From: Pseudomonas gregormendelii
GTDB taxonomy: Bacteria > Pseudomonadota > Gammaproteobacteria > Pseudomonadales > Pseudomonadaceae
Reading direction: 5' to 3'
DNA: 64,000 nt
NCBI RefSeq assembly: GCF_017114825.1
Contig: NZ_JADEVO010000001.1
Location: 1-64,000 of the forward strand
A model generated the notes under the pieces. The model had not been told where the DNA came from and did not search any database. It saw only the letters and a list, made by a program, of their open reading frames with translations. Made by a program: the position numbers and the translations under genes. This document shows, piece by piece, positions 37,159-46,350 of this stretch. Positions within the stretch are counted from its first letter, which is position 1. Every line of letters begins with the position of its first letter.

Positions 37159-38422
37159 GAAATCGACCCAGCAGCGGCTCAGTGATTGCCGCCGGTTTGG
37201 CCAGCAGCATTTGCGCGGTACCGATGGTGCGTTCCAGGAAACCACCTTCGCAGTAGCACAGGTAGAACTCCCACAGCCGCAGGAAGTGATCGTCGTAACC
37301 CATTTCGCTCAGGCGGTTGTGCGCCCGACGAAAATTCTCGTGCCACAGGCGCAGTGTCTTGGCGTAGTGCAGGCCGAAGTCTTCCATGTGCAGCAGGTTC
37401 ATGTCGGTGTCGCGGCTGACGATTTCGAGCATTTTCTGCACGCAGGGCAGGGCGCCTCCGGGGAAAATGTAGCGCTGGATGAAGTCGACGTTGCTCTTGG
37501 CCTGCTCGTAGCGCTGGTCGCGAATGGTGATGGCTTGCAACAGCATCAGGCCGTTGCTCTTGAGCAACTGCGCACATTGCTTGAAGTAAGTCGGTAGAAA
37601 GCGGTGGCCGACGGCTTCGATCATTTCTATCGACACCAGCTTGTCGTACTGGCCAGTGAGGTCGCGGTAGTCCGACAGCAGCAGCGTGACCTGATCTTGC
37701 AGCCCGAGCGCCTCGATCCGTTGCGCGGTAAATGCAAACTGCTCTTTGGACAGTGTGGTGGTGGTGACCTTGCAGCCATATTGCTGCGCTGCGTACAGCG
37801 CCATGCTGCCCCAGCCCGTACCAATCTCCAGCAGGTGATCGGTCGGCTTGAGCGCAAGCTTCTGGCAGATTCGTTCCAGCTTGTTCAACTGCGCCTGCTC
37901 GAGAGTGTCCTCGGGCGTGAGGAACTGTGCCGCCGAATACATCATGGTCGGGTCGAGAAACTGTTCGAACAGCTCATTGCCCAGGTCGTAATGCGCGGCG
38001 ATGTTCTTCTGCGAGCCCTTGCGCGTGTTGCGGTTGACCCAGTGCAAACCTCGCACCAGCGGCCGCCCCAGCTTTGCCAGGCCGCCTTCCAGGGCGTCCA
38101 GCACGTCAAGATTGCTGACGAAGACCCGCACGACGGCAGTCAGGTCCGGCGAACTCCAATAACCATGGATGAACGCTTCACCGGCGCCGATCGAGCCGTT
38201 GCTCGCCACCAGGCCCCAGGCCGCGGCGTCGAGAATGTGGATTTCACCGAGCAAATGGCTGCCTGGCGTGCCGAACATCTGACGCTCGCCGTCTTCAACG
38301 ACCACCAGCTGTCCATGTTTGAGGTGCGCCAGTTGCCGCAGTACCCCGCGACGCAATAACAGGCCTGTGATGCCATTGGTATTGAACAACGGGGCCTTGG
38401 CCGAAACGCTAGAGGATTTCAT
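37151..38422 (-). CDS. Cyclopropane-fatty-acid-synthase-like methyltransferase (UfaM/Cfa family)
   Basis: About 423 residues. Conserved parts: HYDLGNELFEQFLDPTMMYS (about 167-186) and the SAM-binding loop LEIGTGWGSMALYAA (about 219-233). Members methylate double bonds of phospholipid acyl chains, giving either cyclopropane or methyl-branched products. In Rhodobacter, UfaM of this family begins furan fatty acid synthesis, and its genes are part of a singlet-oxygen regulon. Here it lies between DUF1365 and DUF2878 genes downstream of photolyase, so the UfaM-like role is the better guess; substrate specificity cannot be read from sequence. The ATG at 38422 overlaps the DUF1365 end and has AAGGAC about 11 bases upstream. 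Confidence 0.85.
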   Translation of the reverse strand: MKSSSVSAKAPLFNTNGITGLLLRRGVLRQLAHLKHGQLVVVEDGERQMFGTPGSHLLGEIHILDAAAWGLVASNGSIGAGEAFIHGYWSSPDLTAVVRVFVSNLDVLDALEGGLAKLGRPLVRGLHWVNRNTRKGSQKNIAAHYDLGNELFEQFLDPTMMYSAAQFLTPEDTLEQAQLNKLERICQKLALKPTDHLLEIGTGWGSMALYAAQQYGCKVTTTTLSKEQFAFTAQRIEALGLQDQVTLLLSDYRDLTGQYDKLVSIEMIEAVGHRFLPTYFKQCAQLLKSNGLMLLQAITIRDQRYEQAKSNVDFIQRYIFPGGALPCVQKMLEIVSRDTDMNLLHMEDFGLHYAKTLRLWHENFRRAHNRLSEMGYDDHFLRLWEFYLCYCEGGFLERTIGTAQMLLAKPAAITEPLLGRFHA

Positions 38423-39224
38423 GGCGGCAGTCCTTGGGGACAACAGTGGCGGTTTGAACGCTGCCATCGGCAGGTTGATGAGCAAAAACGGGGGTGCCCT
38501 TGAACAGCAGGCGTACGGCTTGCCAGTAGATTGCCAGGCAGGTTTTCCCGGTCATCCATGGAAAGCGACGCAAGTATCGGTGCAGGCTGGTGCGATCGAG
38601 GGCTTCGCGCTCCAGGTTGAGCGTGGCGTCGAACAGCTTCAGCTCGCCTTGCCAGTCCGCCATGTGCACGCCCAGTTTTGCTGCGGCAGGACTGAAGCTC
38701 ATCCGGTACTCAAGGTCCCGGGGTAAAAAAGGCGATACATGAAAGGCCTTGGCCACCGCGAAATGCTGATGGAAATCCGCAAGGTTTTCCGGCGGTCTGG
38801 CCGGCAACACGTAGTGATAGCGTTCACGCCAGGGGGTATTGGTGATTTCGCAGAGAATCGCCGCCAGTTGGCCATCGGCTTCGTGGCAGTAGAAAAAACT
38901 GACCGGGTTGAACGCCAGGCCCCAACTGCGTACCTGGGTCAGCAGGCAGATCGACCCTTGCGGCACATGGCCGATGGCCTGGCCGACCTGTTGGCGCACC
39001 GCGTCGATCAAGCGCATGCCGGTACCGGTAAAGGCCTTGAGATAATCACCTTCACGAAACGAGAACGGCGCCAGGCGGCTGCGACCCGCCAGCGGCGACA
39101 GCGCGAGTACCGCGTCCTGCTCGTCGAGGTCCAGGTAGAGCAAGCCGATCCGGTAGCGAAATTGGTGCTGCCGCGGACTGAACCGTCGGTGAGCAATCCA
39201 GCCACTGTAGAGGGCGCTGTTCAC
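38409..39224 (-). CDS. DUF1365 family protein
   Basis: A 271-residue protein of the DUF1365 family. Typical stretches are FNPVSFFYCHEADGQLAAI (about 107-125) and HVSPFLPRDLEYR. The family almost always accompanies a flavin amine oxidase and a Cfa-like methyltransferase, as here; its reaction is not established. The start is a GTG sharing GTGA with the amine oxidase stop, and the end overlaps the methyltransferase by 14 bases. Confidence 0.87.
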   Translation of the reverse strand: MNSALYSGWIAHRRFSPRQHQFRYRIGLLYLDLDEQDAVLALSPLAGRSRLAPFSFREGDYLKAFTGTGMRLIDAVRQQVGQAIGHVPQGSICLLTQVRSWGLAFNPVSFFYCHEADGQLAAILCEITNTPWRERYHYVLPARPPENLADFHQHFAVAKAFHVSPFLPRDLEYRMSFSPAAAKLGVHMADWQGELKLFDATLNLEREALDRTSLHRYLRRFPWMTGKTCLAIYWQAVRLLFKGTPVFAHQPADGSVQTATVVPKDCRHEIL

Positions 39225-40468
39225 AGGGTTTCACCCAACGCGCCAGCCACGCGCAGTGCGCTGACCACGCCATCTTCATGAAATCCGTTGCCCCAATAAG
39301 CCCCGCAGTACCAGGTATGGTTCGCACCGTTGAGCTCTTCCCAGCGAGCCTGGGCGGCGACCGCAGACAGGCTGAACTGCGGATGAGCGTAAGTGTATTT
39401 GGCCAGTACCTTGAATGGGCTGATGCCTGCGCTCTGGTTCAGGCTGACGCAGAACCGGGTAGGGCTGTCGATGCCCTGCAGCAGGTTCATGTCGTAGGTG
39501 ACGGCCGCTGACGTGTGCCCGGGCCCTCCAAGCCGATAATTCCAGGCCGCCTGGGCGAGTTCGCATTCGGGTAGCAGGCGAGTATCGGTGTGCAACACCA
39601 CTTCGTTATCGGCGTAGGGCATTGCACCGAGGATCGATTGCTCGGCGGCACTCGGGGCGGACAGCAGTTTTAACGCCTGATCGCTGTGACAGGCGAACAC
39701 CACTTTATCAAAGCGCTCGACGCCGGCAGCACTGTGGATAACGACGCCGTCGGCGTCACGCTCGACTCGCGTGACCGCACAGTTGACGCGGATCCGGTCA
39801 GCCATCGGCGCGATCAAGGGTGCCACGTAGGCACTCGAGCCGCCCTCGATCACCTGCCACTGCGGGCGGTGAGTCACGGACAGCAGGCCGTGGTTCTTGA
39901 AAAACCGCACGAACGCCTGCAGTGGGAAAGCCAGCATGTCAGCCATGGACATCGACCAGATTGCCGAGCCCATGGGCACGATGTAATGCAGGATGAACCG
40001 TTCGCCGTATTTGCCGGCCTTGAGGTATTGATCCAGGGTGGTGTCAGCGCTGATCCGTTGTTCTTCCAGGTCGCGCAGCGCCTGTTTGTTGAAGCGCACA
40101 ATGTCGCGCAACATGCCCCAGAACCCGGGGGACAGCAGGTTTCTGCGCTGGGCGAACAGGCTGTTGAAGTTGTTGCCGTTGTATTCCAGGCCGCTGTCCG
40201 GGTCCGTTACGGAAAAACTCATGGTGGTGGGTTTGAAGCGCACACCGAGCAAACCGAGCAAGCGAATGAAATTGGGGTAAGTCCAGTCGTTGAACACGAT
40301 GAAACCCGTGTCCACGGCGTAATTGCGCCCATCCACGGTGACATCCACCGTGTGGGTATGCCCGCCGATCCAGTCGCTGGCTTCGAACAGGGTGATCTCG
40401 TGGCTGCGGTTGAGCAGGTGGGCGCTGGTCAGCCCCGAAATGCCGCTGCCAATGATGGCTATTTTCAC
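39221..40468 (-). CDS. FAD-dependent amine oxidase-like protein
   Basis: A 415-residue flavoprotein. The N-terminal dinucleotide-binding motif is IAIIGSGISGLTSAHLL (about 3-19), with a distal ExxxxxGGHT (about 33-43) that binds FAD. It resembles the NAD(P)-binding Rossmann/amine oxidase proteins of Cfa-DUF1365 clusters and may act as a desaturase or oxidase on modified lipid chains; that is inference. Start is GTG at 40468, overlapping the SDR stop (GTGA). Confidence 0.87.
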   Translation of the reverse strand: MKIAIIGSGISGLTSAHLLNRSHEITLFEASDWIGGHTHTVDVTVDGRNYAVDTGFIVFNDWTYPNFIRLLGLLGVRFKPTTMSFSVTDPDSGLEYNGNNFNSLFAQRRNLLSPGFWGMLRDIVRFNKQALRDLEEQRISADTTLDQYLKAGKYGERFILHYIVPMGSAIWSMSMADMLAFPLQAFVRFFKNHGLLSVTHRPQWQVIEGGSSAYVAPLIAPMADRIRVNCAVTRVERDADGVVIHSAAGVERFDKVVFACHSDQALKLLSAPSAAEQSILGAMPYADNEVVLHTDTRLLPECELAQAAWNYRLGGPGHTSAAVTYDMNLLQGIDSPTRFCVSLNQSAGISPFKVLAKYTYAHPQFSLSAVAAQARWEELNGANHTWYCGAYWGNGFHEDGVVSALRVAGALGETL

Positions 40469-41247
40469 GGGATGTCCTGTATCGGTGGATTGCTGCGCAC
40501 CATGCGTTTGCCGATCGCCAGCTTGACGCAGTTGGGCATCTTCGACAGTGGCCACAGGGCCGCCATGAACAGCGCCGGGAAGGCGATTTCCAGTGGTCGG
40601 TTATTCAGCTTGGCGAAAATATGCCGGGCGGCTTTATCCACAGGCCAGCTGAGGGGCATCGGAAAATCGTTTTTGGCGGTCAGCGGTGTATCGACAAAGC
40701 CCGGGCTGACCACGGTGACTTCGATGCCTTCGCACGCCAGGTCGATGCGCAGGGATTCGAACATGTAGCGCAAACCCGCCTTCGATGCGCCGTAGGCCTC
40801 GGCCCGTGGCAGCGGCAGGTAGGTGACCGAACTGGCCACTCCCACCAGGTGCGGCGCGGTGCCCGCGCGCAACAGAGGCAGCGCGGCTTCAACGCAGTAG
40901 GCACTGGCGAGCAGGTTGGTGCGCACCACGTATTCGATGATCGAGGCATCGAACTGCTGGGCGTCGACATACTCGCAAGTGCCGGCATTGAGGATGACGG
41001 TGTCCAGCGACCCCCATTGCTCGGTGATCTGCTCGCCGATCTCGCGGACCGTCTGGCTGTTGGTCAGGTCGCCCGCCACGACCAGGACTTGACCGGGATA
41101 CCGTTGTGCCAGCGCTTTCAACGGCGCCGTCGAGCGCGAGCTGACGGCCAGGTGCGCGCCAGTCTTGAGGATCTCTTCGGCCAATGCGGCGCCAATGCCG
41201 CTGCTGGCGCCGGTCAACCAATAACGGCGTGCAGGTGTAAGGCTCAT
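40465..41247 (-). CDS. Short-chain dehydrogenase/reductase
   Basis: A 260-residue classical SDR. It shows the cofactor motif TGASSGIG (about 13-20), the NAG structural motif (LNAGTCEY) and the catalytic YxxxK (YGASK, about 152-156), plus a C-terminal hydrophobic helix that may touch the membrane. The substrate is unknown. AAAGGAG lies 6 bases before the ATG, inside the 26-codon frame that ends in the ATGA overlap. Confidence 0.88.
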   Translation of the reverse strand: MSLTPARRYWLTGASSGIGAALAEEILKTGAHLAVSSRSTAPLKALAQRYPGQVLVVAGDLTNSQTVREIGEQITEQWGSLDTVILNAGTCEYVDAQQFDASIIEYVVRTNLLASAYCVEAALPLLRAGTAPHLVGVASSVTYLPLPRAEAYGASKAGLRYMFESLRIDLACEGIEVTVVSPGFVDTPLTAKNDFPMPLSWPVDKAARHIFAKLNNRPLEIAFPALFMAALWPLSKMPNCVKLAIGKRMVRSNPPIQDIP

Positions 41248-41324
41248 CCCATTCTCCTTTGCAGCCCGGCGATCACCGGGCCCAGTGCAAACTGTGTGGC
41301 AAGGCTCACTGCTACATCATGCAT
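41244..41324 (-). CDS. Candidate 26-residue small protein or coupling peptide
   Basis: The frame reads MHDVAVSLATQFALGPVIAG and ends LQRRMG. It has the strongest ribosome site in the operon: AGGAGG lies 5 bases before its ATG, inside the last codons of phrB. Its start lies within the phrB stop region (8-base overlap), and its stop overlaps the SDR start (ATGA). It fills the only gap that would otherwise break the chain of overlapping genes. The peptide is a possible amphipathic helix. It could be a real small protein, a re-initiation leader for the SDR, or the remnant of a lost gene. Confidence 0.45.
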   Translation of the reverse strand: MHDVAVSLATQFALGPVIAGLQRRMG

Positions 41325-42783
41325 GGCCGCCTCCTGCGTCCTGCCTCGACGGCAGGTTCTTGAATGCAGCCAGCGCCCGTTGGCGCGAGGTGCTCAAATT
41401 GACGATCGGCGATGGATAGTCGGCAACGCCGAACAGCCCACCAAGATCGGCCGGGTTGTGCACTTCCTTTTTATTCAACCCATTCAGTTCCGGTACCCAC
41501 TGCTTGATGAACAGGCCTTCAGTGTCGAATTTTTCCGACTGACTCAGCGGATTGAAGATGCGGAAATAGGGGGCGGAGTCGGTGCCGGTGGAGGAACTCC
41601 ACTGCCAGCCACCGTTATTCGCCGCCAGGTCGCCGTCGATCAGATGGCGCATGAAGAAGCGCTCGCCTTCACGCCAGTCGATCAGCAAGTTCTTGGTCAG
41701 AAACATGGCCACTACCATGCGCAGCCGATTGTGCATCCAGCCGGTTTCAAGCAACTGGCGCATGGCGGCATCTATGATCGGCAAACCGGTGCGTGCCTCC
41801 TGCCAGGCGAGTAGCTCTTCAGGCGCGTCACGCCAGGCCAGGGCCTCGGTTTCCGGGCGGAACGCCCGGTGGCGAGAGACCCGCGGGTAGCCGACCAGAA
41901 TATGTTTGTAGAACTCGCGCCACAGCAGTTCATTGATCCAGGTGACTGCCCCGACCTTGCCGCTCTCGAATTCGCCTTGATTGCTTTGCAGGGCCGCGTG
42001 CAGGCATTGGCGCGGGGAGATCACGCCGGCTGCCAGGTAGGCCGACAGCTGGCTTGTACCGGGTTTGGCAGGGAAGTCCCGCTCGCTTTTGTAGTAGTCG
42101 ATCTGGGCATCGACGAAGGCGTCCAGGCGGCGCCGGGCTTCGGCTTCACCCGCCGGCCAAAACGAACGCAAGTGTTCGCCAGGCGCTTCGAAGCCTTCTA
42201 TCTGGGCCGGGACTTTGTCGCTCTCGATGTCCAGCGCGGTTTGTGGCGCGGGTGCCGGTACTTGGCCCGGCAATGAGCGGTGCAGGCGTTCGTAGCAGAC
42301 CTTGCGGAACTGGCTGAAGACCTGGAAGTAAGTACCGGTCTTGGTCAGCACGCTGCCTGGCTTGAAGAACAGTTGGTCGAGGTAGCTATGCCAACCGATG
42401 TTTTTGGCCTCGAGCGCCTCGGCCACCGCAGCGTCTCGAGCGGTTTCGTTGACGCCGTACTCCTCGTTGACGTGTACCGCTTCGATCTGCAGTTGCTGGC
42501 ACAGCTCGAGCAGCACTTGTGGCGCTTGATGCCAGTGGGTGGCGGTACGGATCAGCAGGGGTATGTTCAGTTCGCCCAGCGAGTGGCTGAGCACGGCCAG
42601 GTTGCGCAGCCAGAAATCCACCTTGCACGCGGCATCGTCGTGCTCCAGCCATTGCTGCGGGCTCAGCAGGTAGACGGCCACGCACGGGCCACGGCCAGCA
42701 GCGGCCGAGAGCGCTGTGTTGTCGTGCAGGCGCAGGTCGCTGCGCAGCCAGATCAGTTGCATGCGGGTGTCCGTTGAGCTCAT
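41317..42783 (-). CDS. phrB: Deoxyribodipyrimidine photolyase
   Basis: About 488 residues of the class I CPD photolyase family, which uses light to split cyclobutane pyrimidine dimers. N-terminal antenna-domain motif WLRSDLRLHDNTAL; FAD/catalytic domain with WINELLWREFYKHIL (near residue 270) and the C-terminal LPIIDAAMRQL and ANNGGWQW stretches typical of photolyases rather than cryptochromes. I use the ATG at 42783, which overlaps the merR stop (ATGA). In E. coli phrB follows ybgA; here a regulator gene is inserted between them. Confidence 0.94.
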   Translation of the reverse strand: MSSTDTRMQLIWLRSDLRLHDNTALSAAAGRGPCVAVYLLSPQQWLEHDDAACKVDFWLRNLAVLSHSLGELNIPLLIRTATHWHQAPQVLLELCQQLQIEAVHVNEEYGVNETARDAAVAEALEAKNIGWHSYLDQLFFKPGSVLTKTGTYFQVFSQFRKVCYERLHRSLPGQVPAPAPQTALDIESDKVPAQIEGFEAPGEHLRSFWPAGEAEARRRLDAFVDAQIDYYKSERDFPAKPGTSQLSAYLAAGVISPRQCLHAALQSNQGEFESGKVGAVTWINELLWREFYKHILVGYPRVSRHRAFRPETEALAWRDAPEELLAWQEARTGLPIIDAAMRQLLETGWMHNRLRMVVAMFLTKNLLIDWREGERFFMRHLIDGDLAANNGGWQWSSSTGTDSAPYFRIFNPLSQSEKFDTEGLFIKQWVPELNGLNKKEVHNPADLGGLFGVADYPSPIVNLSTSRQRALAAFKNLPSRQDAGGGHA

Positions 42784-43724
42784 CAGATGACCCCCCGCAG
42801 GACCAGTTCCTGGTGCGCCGACAAGGGATCTTCGGCCAGGAACAGCTCGGGAATACCGGAGGTTTTTGCGGACAACTCGACGTGGTGAATACAGACGGTC
42901 GGTCCGGCAATCAATTTTGGGCAACCGATGCCATTCAAAAGTTTCGGTAGCTGACCCAGGTTCATCGCTTTACTGGAATACAGCAGCACGCCACGGGCTT
43001 GCAGGTGTTCAACCGCCAGTGCCAGTTCCCCGTTCGGTAGCGGCCAGTCGAACACTTCGACGGGGCAGTCGGCGCTGCTGATGAGCCAGGCGGTCAGCCA
43101 CAGGTGCGGTTCCAGTGGCAGGTCTGACTGATTGACCAGCAGCACAGGTGCGCTGCGTAATTGCCGGTTGTTGTGGTAAATGCGCGCGCCGAACTTGCTG
43201 CGTAACCAGGAGTAAAGGAAACCTCGCTCCATCTGCGCGCCAAATTGGCCCTGCCAGCGTTGTTCCAGCTCCTTGAGCAGCGGCAGCAACAGCTGCTCGC
43301 ACAAGGTTCGCGGTGGGTACAGCGCCATCGCCTGATTGACGGCGTCGTCGAGGGCACGTTCATTCAGTCCGGTGACTGCCAGCAGCAAGGTCTGGCGCAG
43401 CACATGCCAATCGTTTTCGATCGGTTCGCTGGTGACTTGTGGAGTGTCGAGCAATTGCTTGACCTGGCTGACAGCCACGCCACGATTGAGCCAGGTGAGG
43501 ATGGTCAGGATACGTTGCACATGTTCAGCCGAGAACAGCCGATGCCCCTTGGGCGTGCGCTGCGGCACGATCAAACCGTAACGCCGTTCCCAGGCTCGCA
43601 AGGTCACGGCATTCACGCCGGTTTGCCGAGCCACTTCACGGATCGGCAGCCAGCCTTCGTCCAGGGCTTTCTTGAAATCGTCGCCGAGGTCTTCGCTGGC
43701 GCTGGTGTCGAGTGGGTTAGTCAT
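42783..43724 (-). CDS. MerR-family regulator, LitR/CarH-like without B12 motifs
   Basis: A 313-residue regulator. The N-terminal MerR helix-turn-helix is WLPIREVARQTGVNAVTLRAW (split here: WLPIREVARQTG at 25-36, NAVTLRAWERRYG at 38-50). The C-terminal 200 residues align in layout with the CarH/LitR cap and cobalamin-binding domains. The B12 ligand motif DxHxxG is absent: the nearest sequence is LEPHLWL (about 204-210). The cap-domain WxxxxxxxxEH-type signature is replaced by W157...E166-R167. It therefore resembles the class II LitR/PplR proteins of P. putida, which respond to light through a separate LOV protein; no LOV gene is in this window. It lies in the operon it probably controls (TAATG overlap with rudS). 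Confidence 0.85.
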   Translation of the reverse strand: MTNPLDTSASEDLGDDFKKALDEGWLPIREVARQTGVNAVTLRAWERRYGLIVPQRTPKGHRLFSAEHVQRILTILTWLNRGVAVSQVKQLLDTPQVTSEPIENDWHVLRQTLLLAVTGLNERALDDAVNQAMALYPPRTLCEQLLLPLLKELEQRWQGQFGAQMERGFLYSWLRSKFGARIYHNNRQLRSAPVLLVNQSDLPLEPHLWLTAWLISSADCPVEVFDWPLPNGELALAVEHLQARGVLLYSSKAMNLGQLPKLLNGIGCPKLIAGPTVCIHHVELSAKTSGIPELFLAEDPLSAHQELVLRGVI

Positions 43725-44683
43725 TAAATCGCATTTCGCAGGCTGAGGTTTTCCGGGTGCGGTTGCAGGTAAACCTGTTGCGCGATGTAAGGGTCCGGGT
43801 GTTGGCGGAAGTGGTGCTTGAGCAGGGTCATGGGCACCACCAATGGCACGATGCCGTGGCGGTATTGGCCAATAACGTGCTGCATTTCCTGTTTGTCTTC
43901 GGCACTTATCGCCTGTTTGAGATAACCGCTGATGTGCTGCAGGACATTGCTGTGCGTGCGCCGCGTGGCGCATTTTTTCAAGGCTGCCATCAGCTCGCTG
44001 AAATAGCGCGGGCCGATGGTGTCGGGCTCTGTCTGACCCATGGTGCCCAGCAGGTTGCCCAGGGTTTTGTACTGCACCGGGTTATGAGCCATCAGCTGGT
44101 ATTTGTAGCGTGAGTGGAATTCGGTGAGGCCGCGACGGCTCAGCCCTTCGCGCAGTAATTGTTGCCAGGCGCTATAGGCGAACACCCGAGTCAGGAAGTT
44201 TTCCCGCAGTACCGGATCGTTGAGCCGGCCGTCTTCTTCCACCGGCAAATCCGGATGACGCTCGCAAAAGGCCTGGGCGTAGATGCCGCGTCCGCCGCCG
44301 TCTACTGGTGCACCGTTGGCATGGTAGACCTTGACCCGGTCAAGGCCGCAGGAAGGCGACTTCTGCATGAAGATGTAGCCACAGATATCGCCCAGTTCAG
44401 CGGCCATTTGTTCGCCATAGGCGGCCAGCGGCTCAGTGACATTGAGGTCCGGGTTGACCGTGCCGACCGCTTGAGGATGTTCAGGGTCGCCAATCAGGCG
44501 AATCGGTTGGCGCGGGATACCCAGGCCTATCGCCACTTCAGGGCAGACCGGTACAAACTCGAAGTAATCGGTGAGAGTGCGACTGCACAGCCGCGATTCC
44601 TTGTGTCCGCCGTTGAAGCGAACTTCGGCGCCCATCAGGCAGGCGCTGATGGCAATTTTCGGTTTCACGGCGGAGTTGGACAT
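43724..44683 (-). CDS. rudS: TudS/DUF523-DUF1722 protein, RudS/YbgA-like tRNA 4-thiouridine desulfidase
   Basis: A 319-residue fusion. The N-terminal TudS (DUF523) domain, about 1-155, has cysteines placed to hold a [4Fe-4S] cluster: C15 in SACLMG, C47 in PVCPE and C112 in SPSCG. The C-terminal DUF1722 domain, about 165-310, has the LMAHNPVQYKTLG segment. E. coli YbgA, beside phrB, is DUF1722-related. TudS removes sulfur from thiouracil, and the RudS fusion is reported to convert 4-thiouridine in tRNA to uridine. 4-thiouridine at tRNA position 8 absorbs near-UV, so its removal fits a photolyase operon. It is the first gene, with GAGG 8 bases before the ATG at 44683. Confidence 0.85.
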   Translation of the reverse strand: MSNSAVKPKIAISACLMGAEVRFNGGHKESRLCSRTLTDYFEFVPVCPEVAIGLGIPRQPIRLIGDPEHPQAVGTVNPDLNVTEPLAAYGEQMAAELGDICGYIFMQKSPSCGLDRVKVYHANGAPVDGGGRGIYAQAFCERHPDLPVEEDGRLNDPVLRENFLTRVFAYSAWQQLLREGLSRRGLTEFHSRYKYQLMAHNPVQYKTLGNLLGTMGQTEPDTIGPRYFSELMAALKKCATRRTHSNVLQHISGYLKQAISAEDKQEMQHVIGQYRHGIVPLVVPMTLLKHHFRQHPDPYIAQQVYLQPHPENLSLRNAI

Positions 44684-44705
44684 CAGGGCACCTCGAATCC
44701 AGACC

Positions 44706-44729
44706 TGTACAAACCCGAAGATATGTACA
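44706..44729. promoter_or_regulatory. Operator B: TGTACA-N12-TGTACA
   Basis: Two TGTACA hexamers (44706-44711 and 44724-44729) separated by exactly 12 bases lie just downstream of the proposed rudS transcription start. This matches the T(G/A)TACA-N12-TGTA(C/T)A pattern I recall for P. putida class II LitR/PplR regulators. Confidence 0.78.
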
Positions 44730-44739
44730 ACATGACTTC

Positions 44740-44767
44740 ATCATAGATTCGAAGCTGTACAAGTCAA
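44740..44767 (-). promoter_or_regulatory. Sigma70-like promoter of the light-response operon
   Basis: On the minus strand TTGACT (44767-44762) and TATGAT (44745-44740) are separated by 16 bases. A start near 44733 gives a leader of about 50 bases to the rudS ATG. The promoter is bracketed by two operators. Confidence 0.65.
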
Positions 44768-44779
44768 ATCATTTGTACA
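44756..44779. promoter_or_regulatory. Operator A: TGTACA-N12-TGTACA
   Basis: TGTACA at 44756-44761 and 44774-44779, again 12 bases apart. It covers the -35 element and part of the spacer, so a bound regulator should block RNA polymerase. Confidence 0.8.
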
Positions 44780-44956
44780 GGTTTTGTGAGGAGCTTGTGC
44801 ATGCCCTGCCGGCGGGGGTTGCCACGGGCGGCGTTTAGACTGCCAGGACTCTGCAGGAGCGAGCTTGGTGACGAGGGTGGTGAACGAGGACGTGGGGAAT
44901 CTGGATGAACGCGACGTCTGGGATTTCTTCGCGAGCAAGCTCGCGCCTGCCGGTGG

Positions 44957-46350
<1,394 letters not shown>

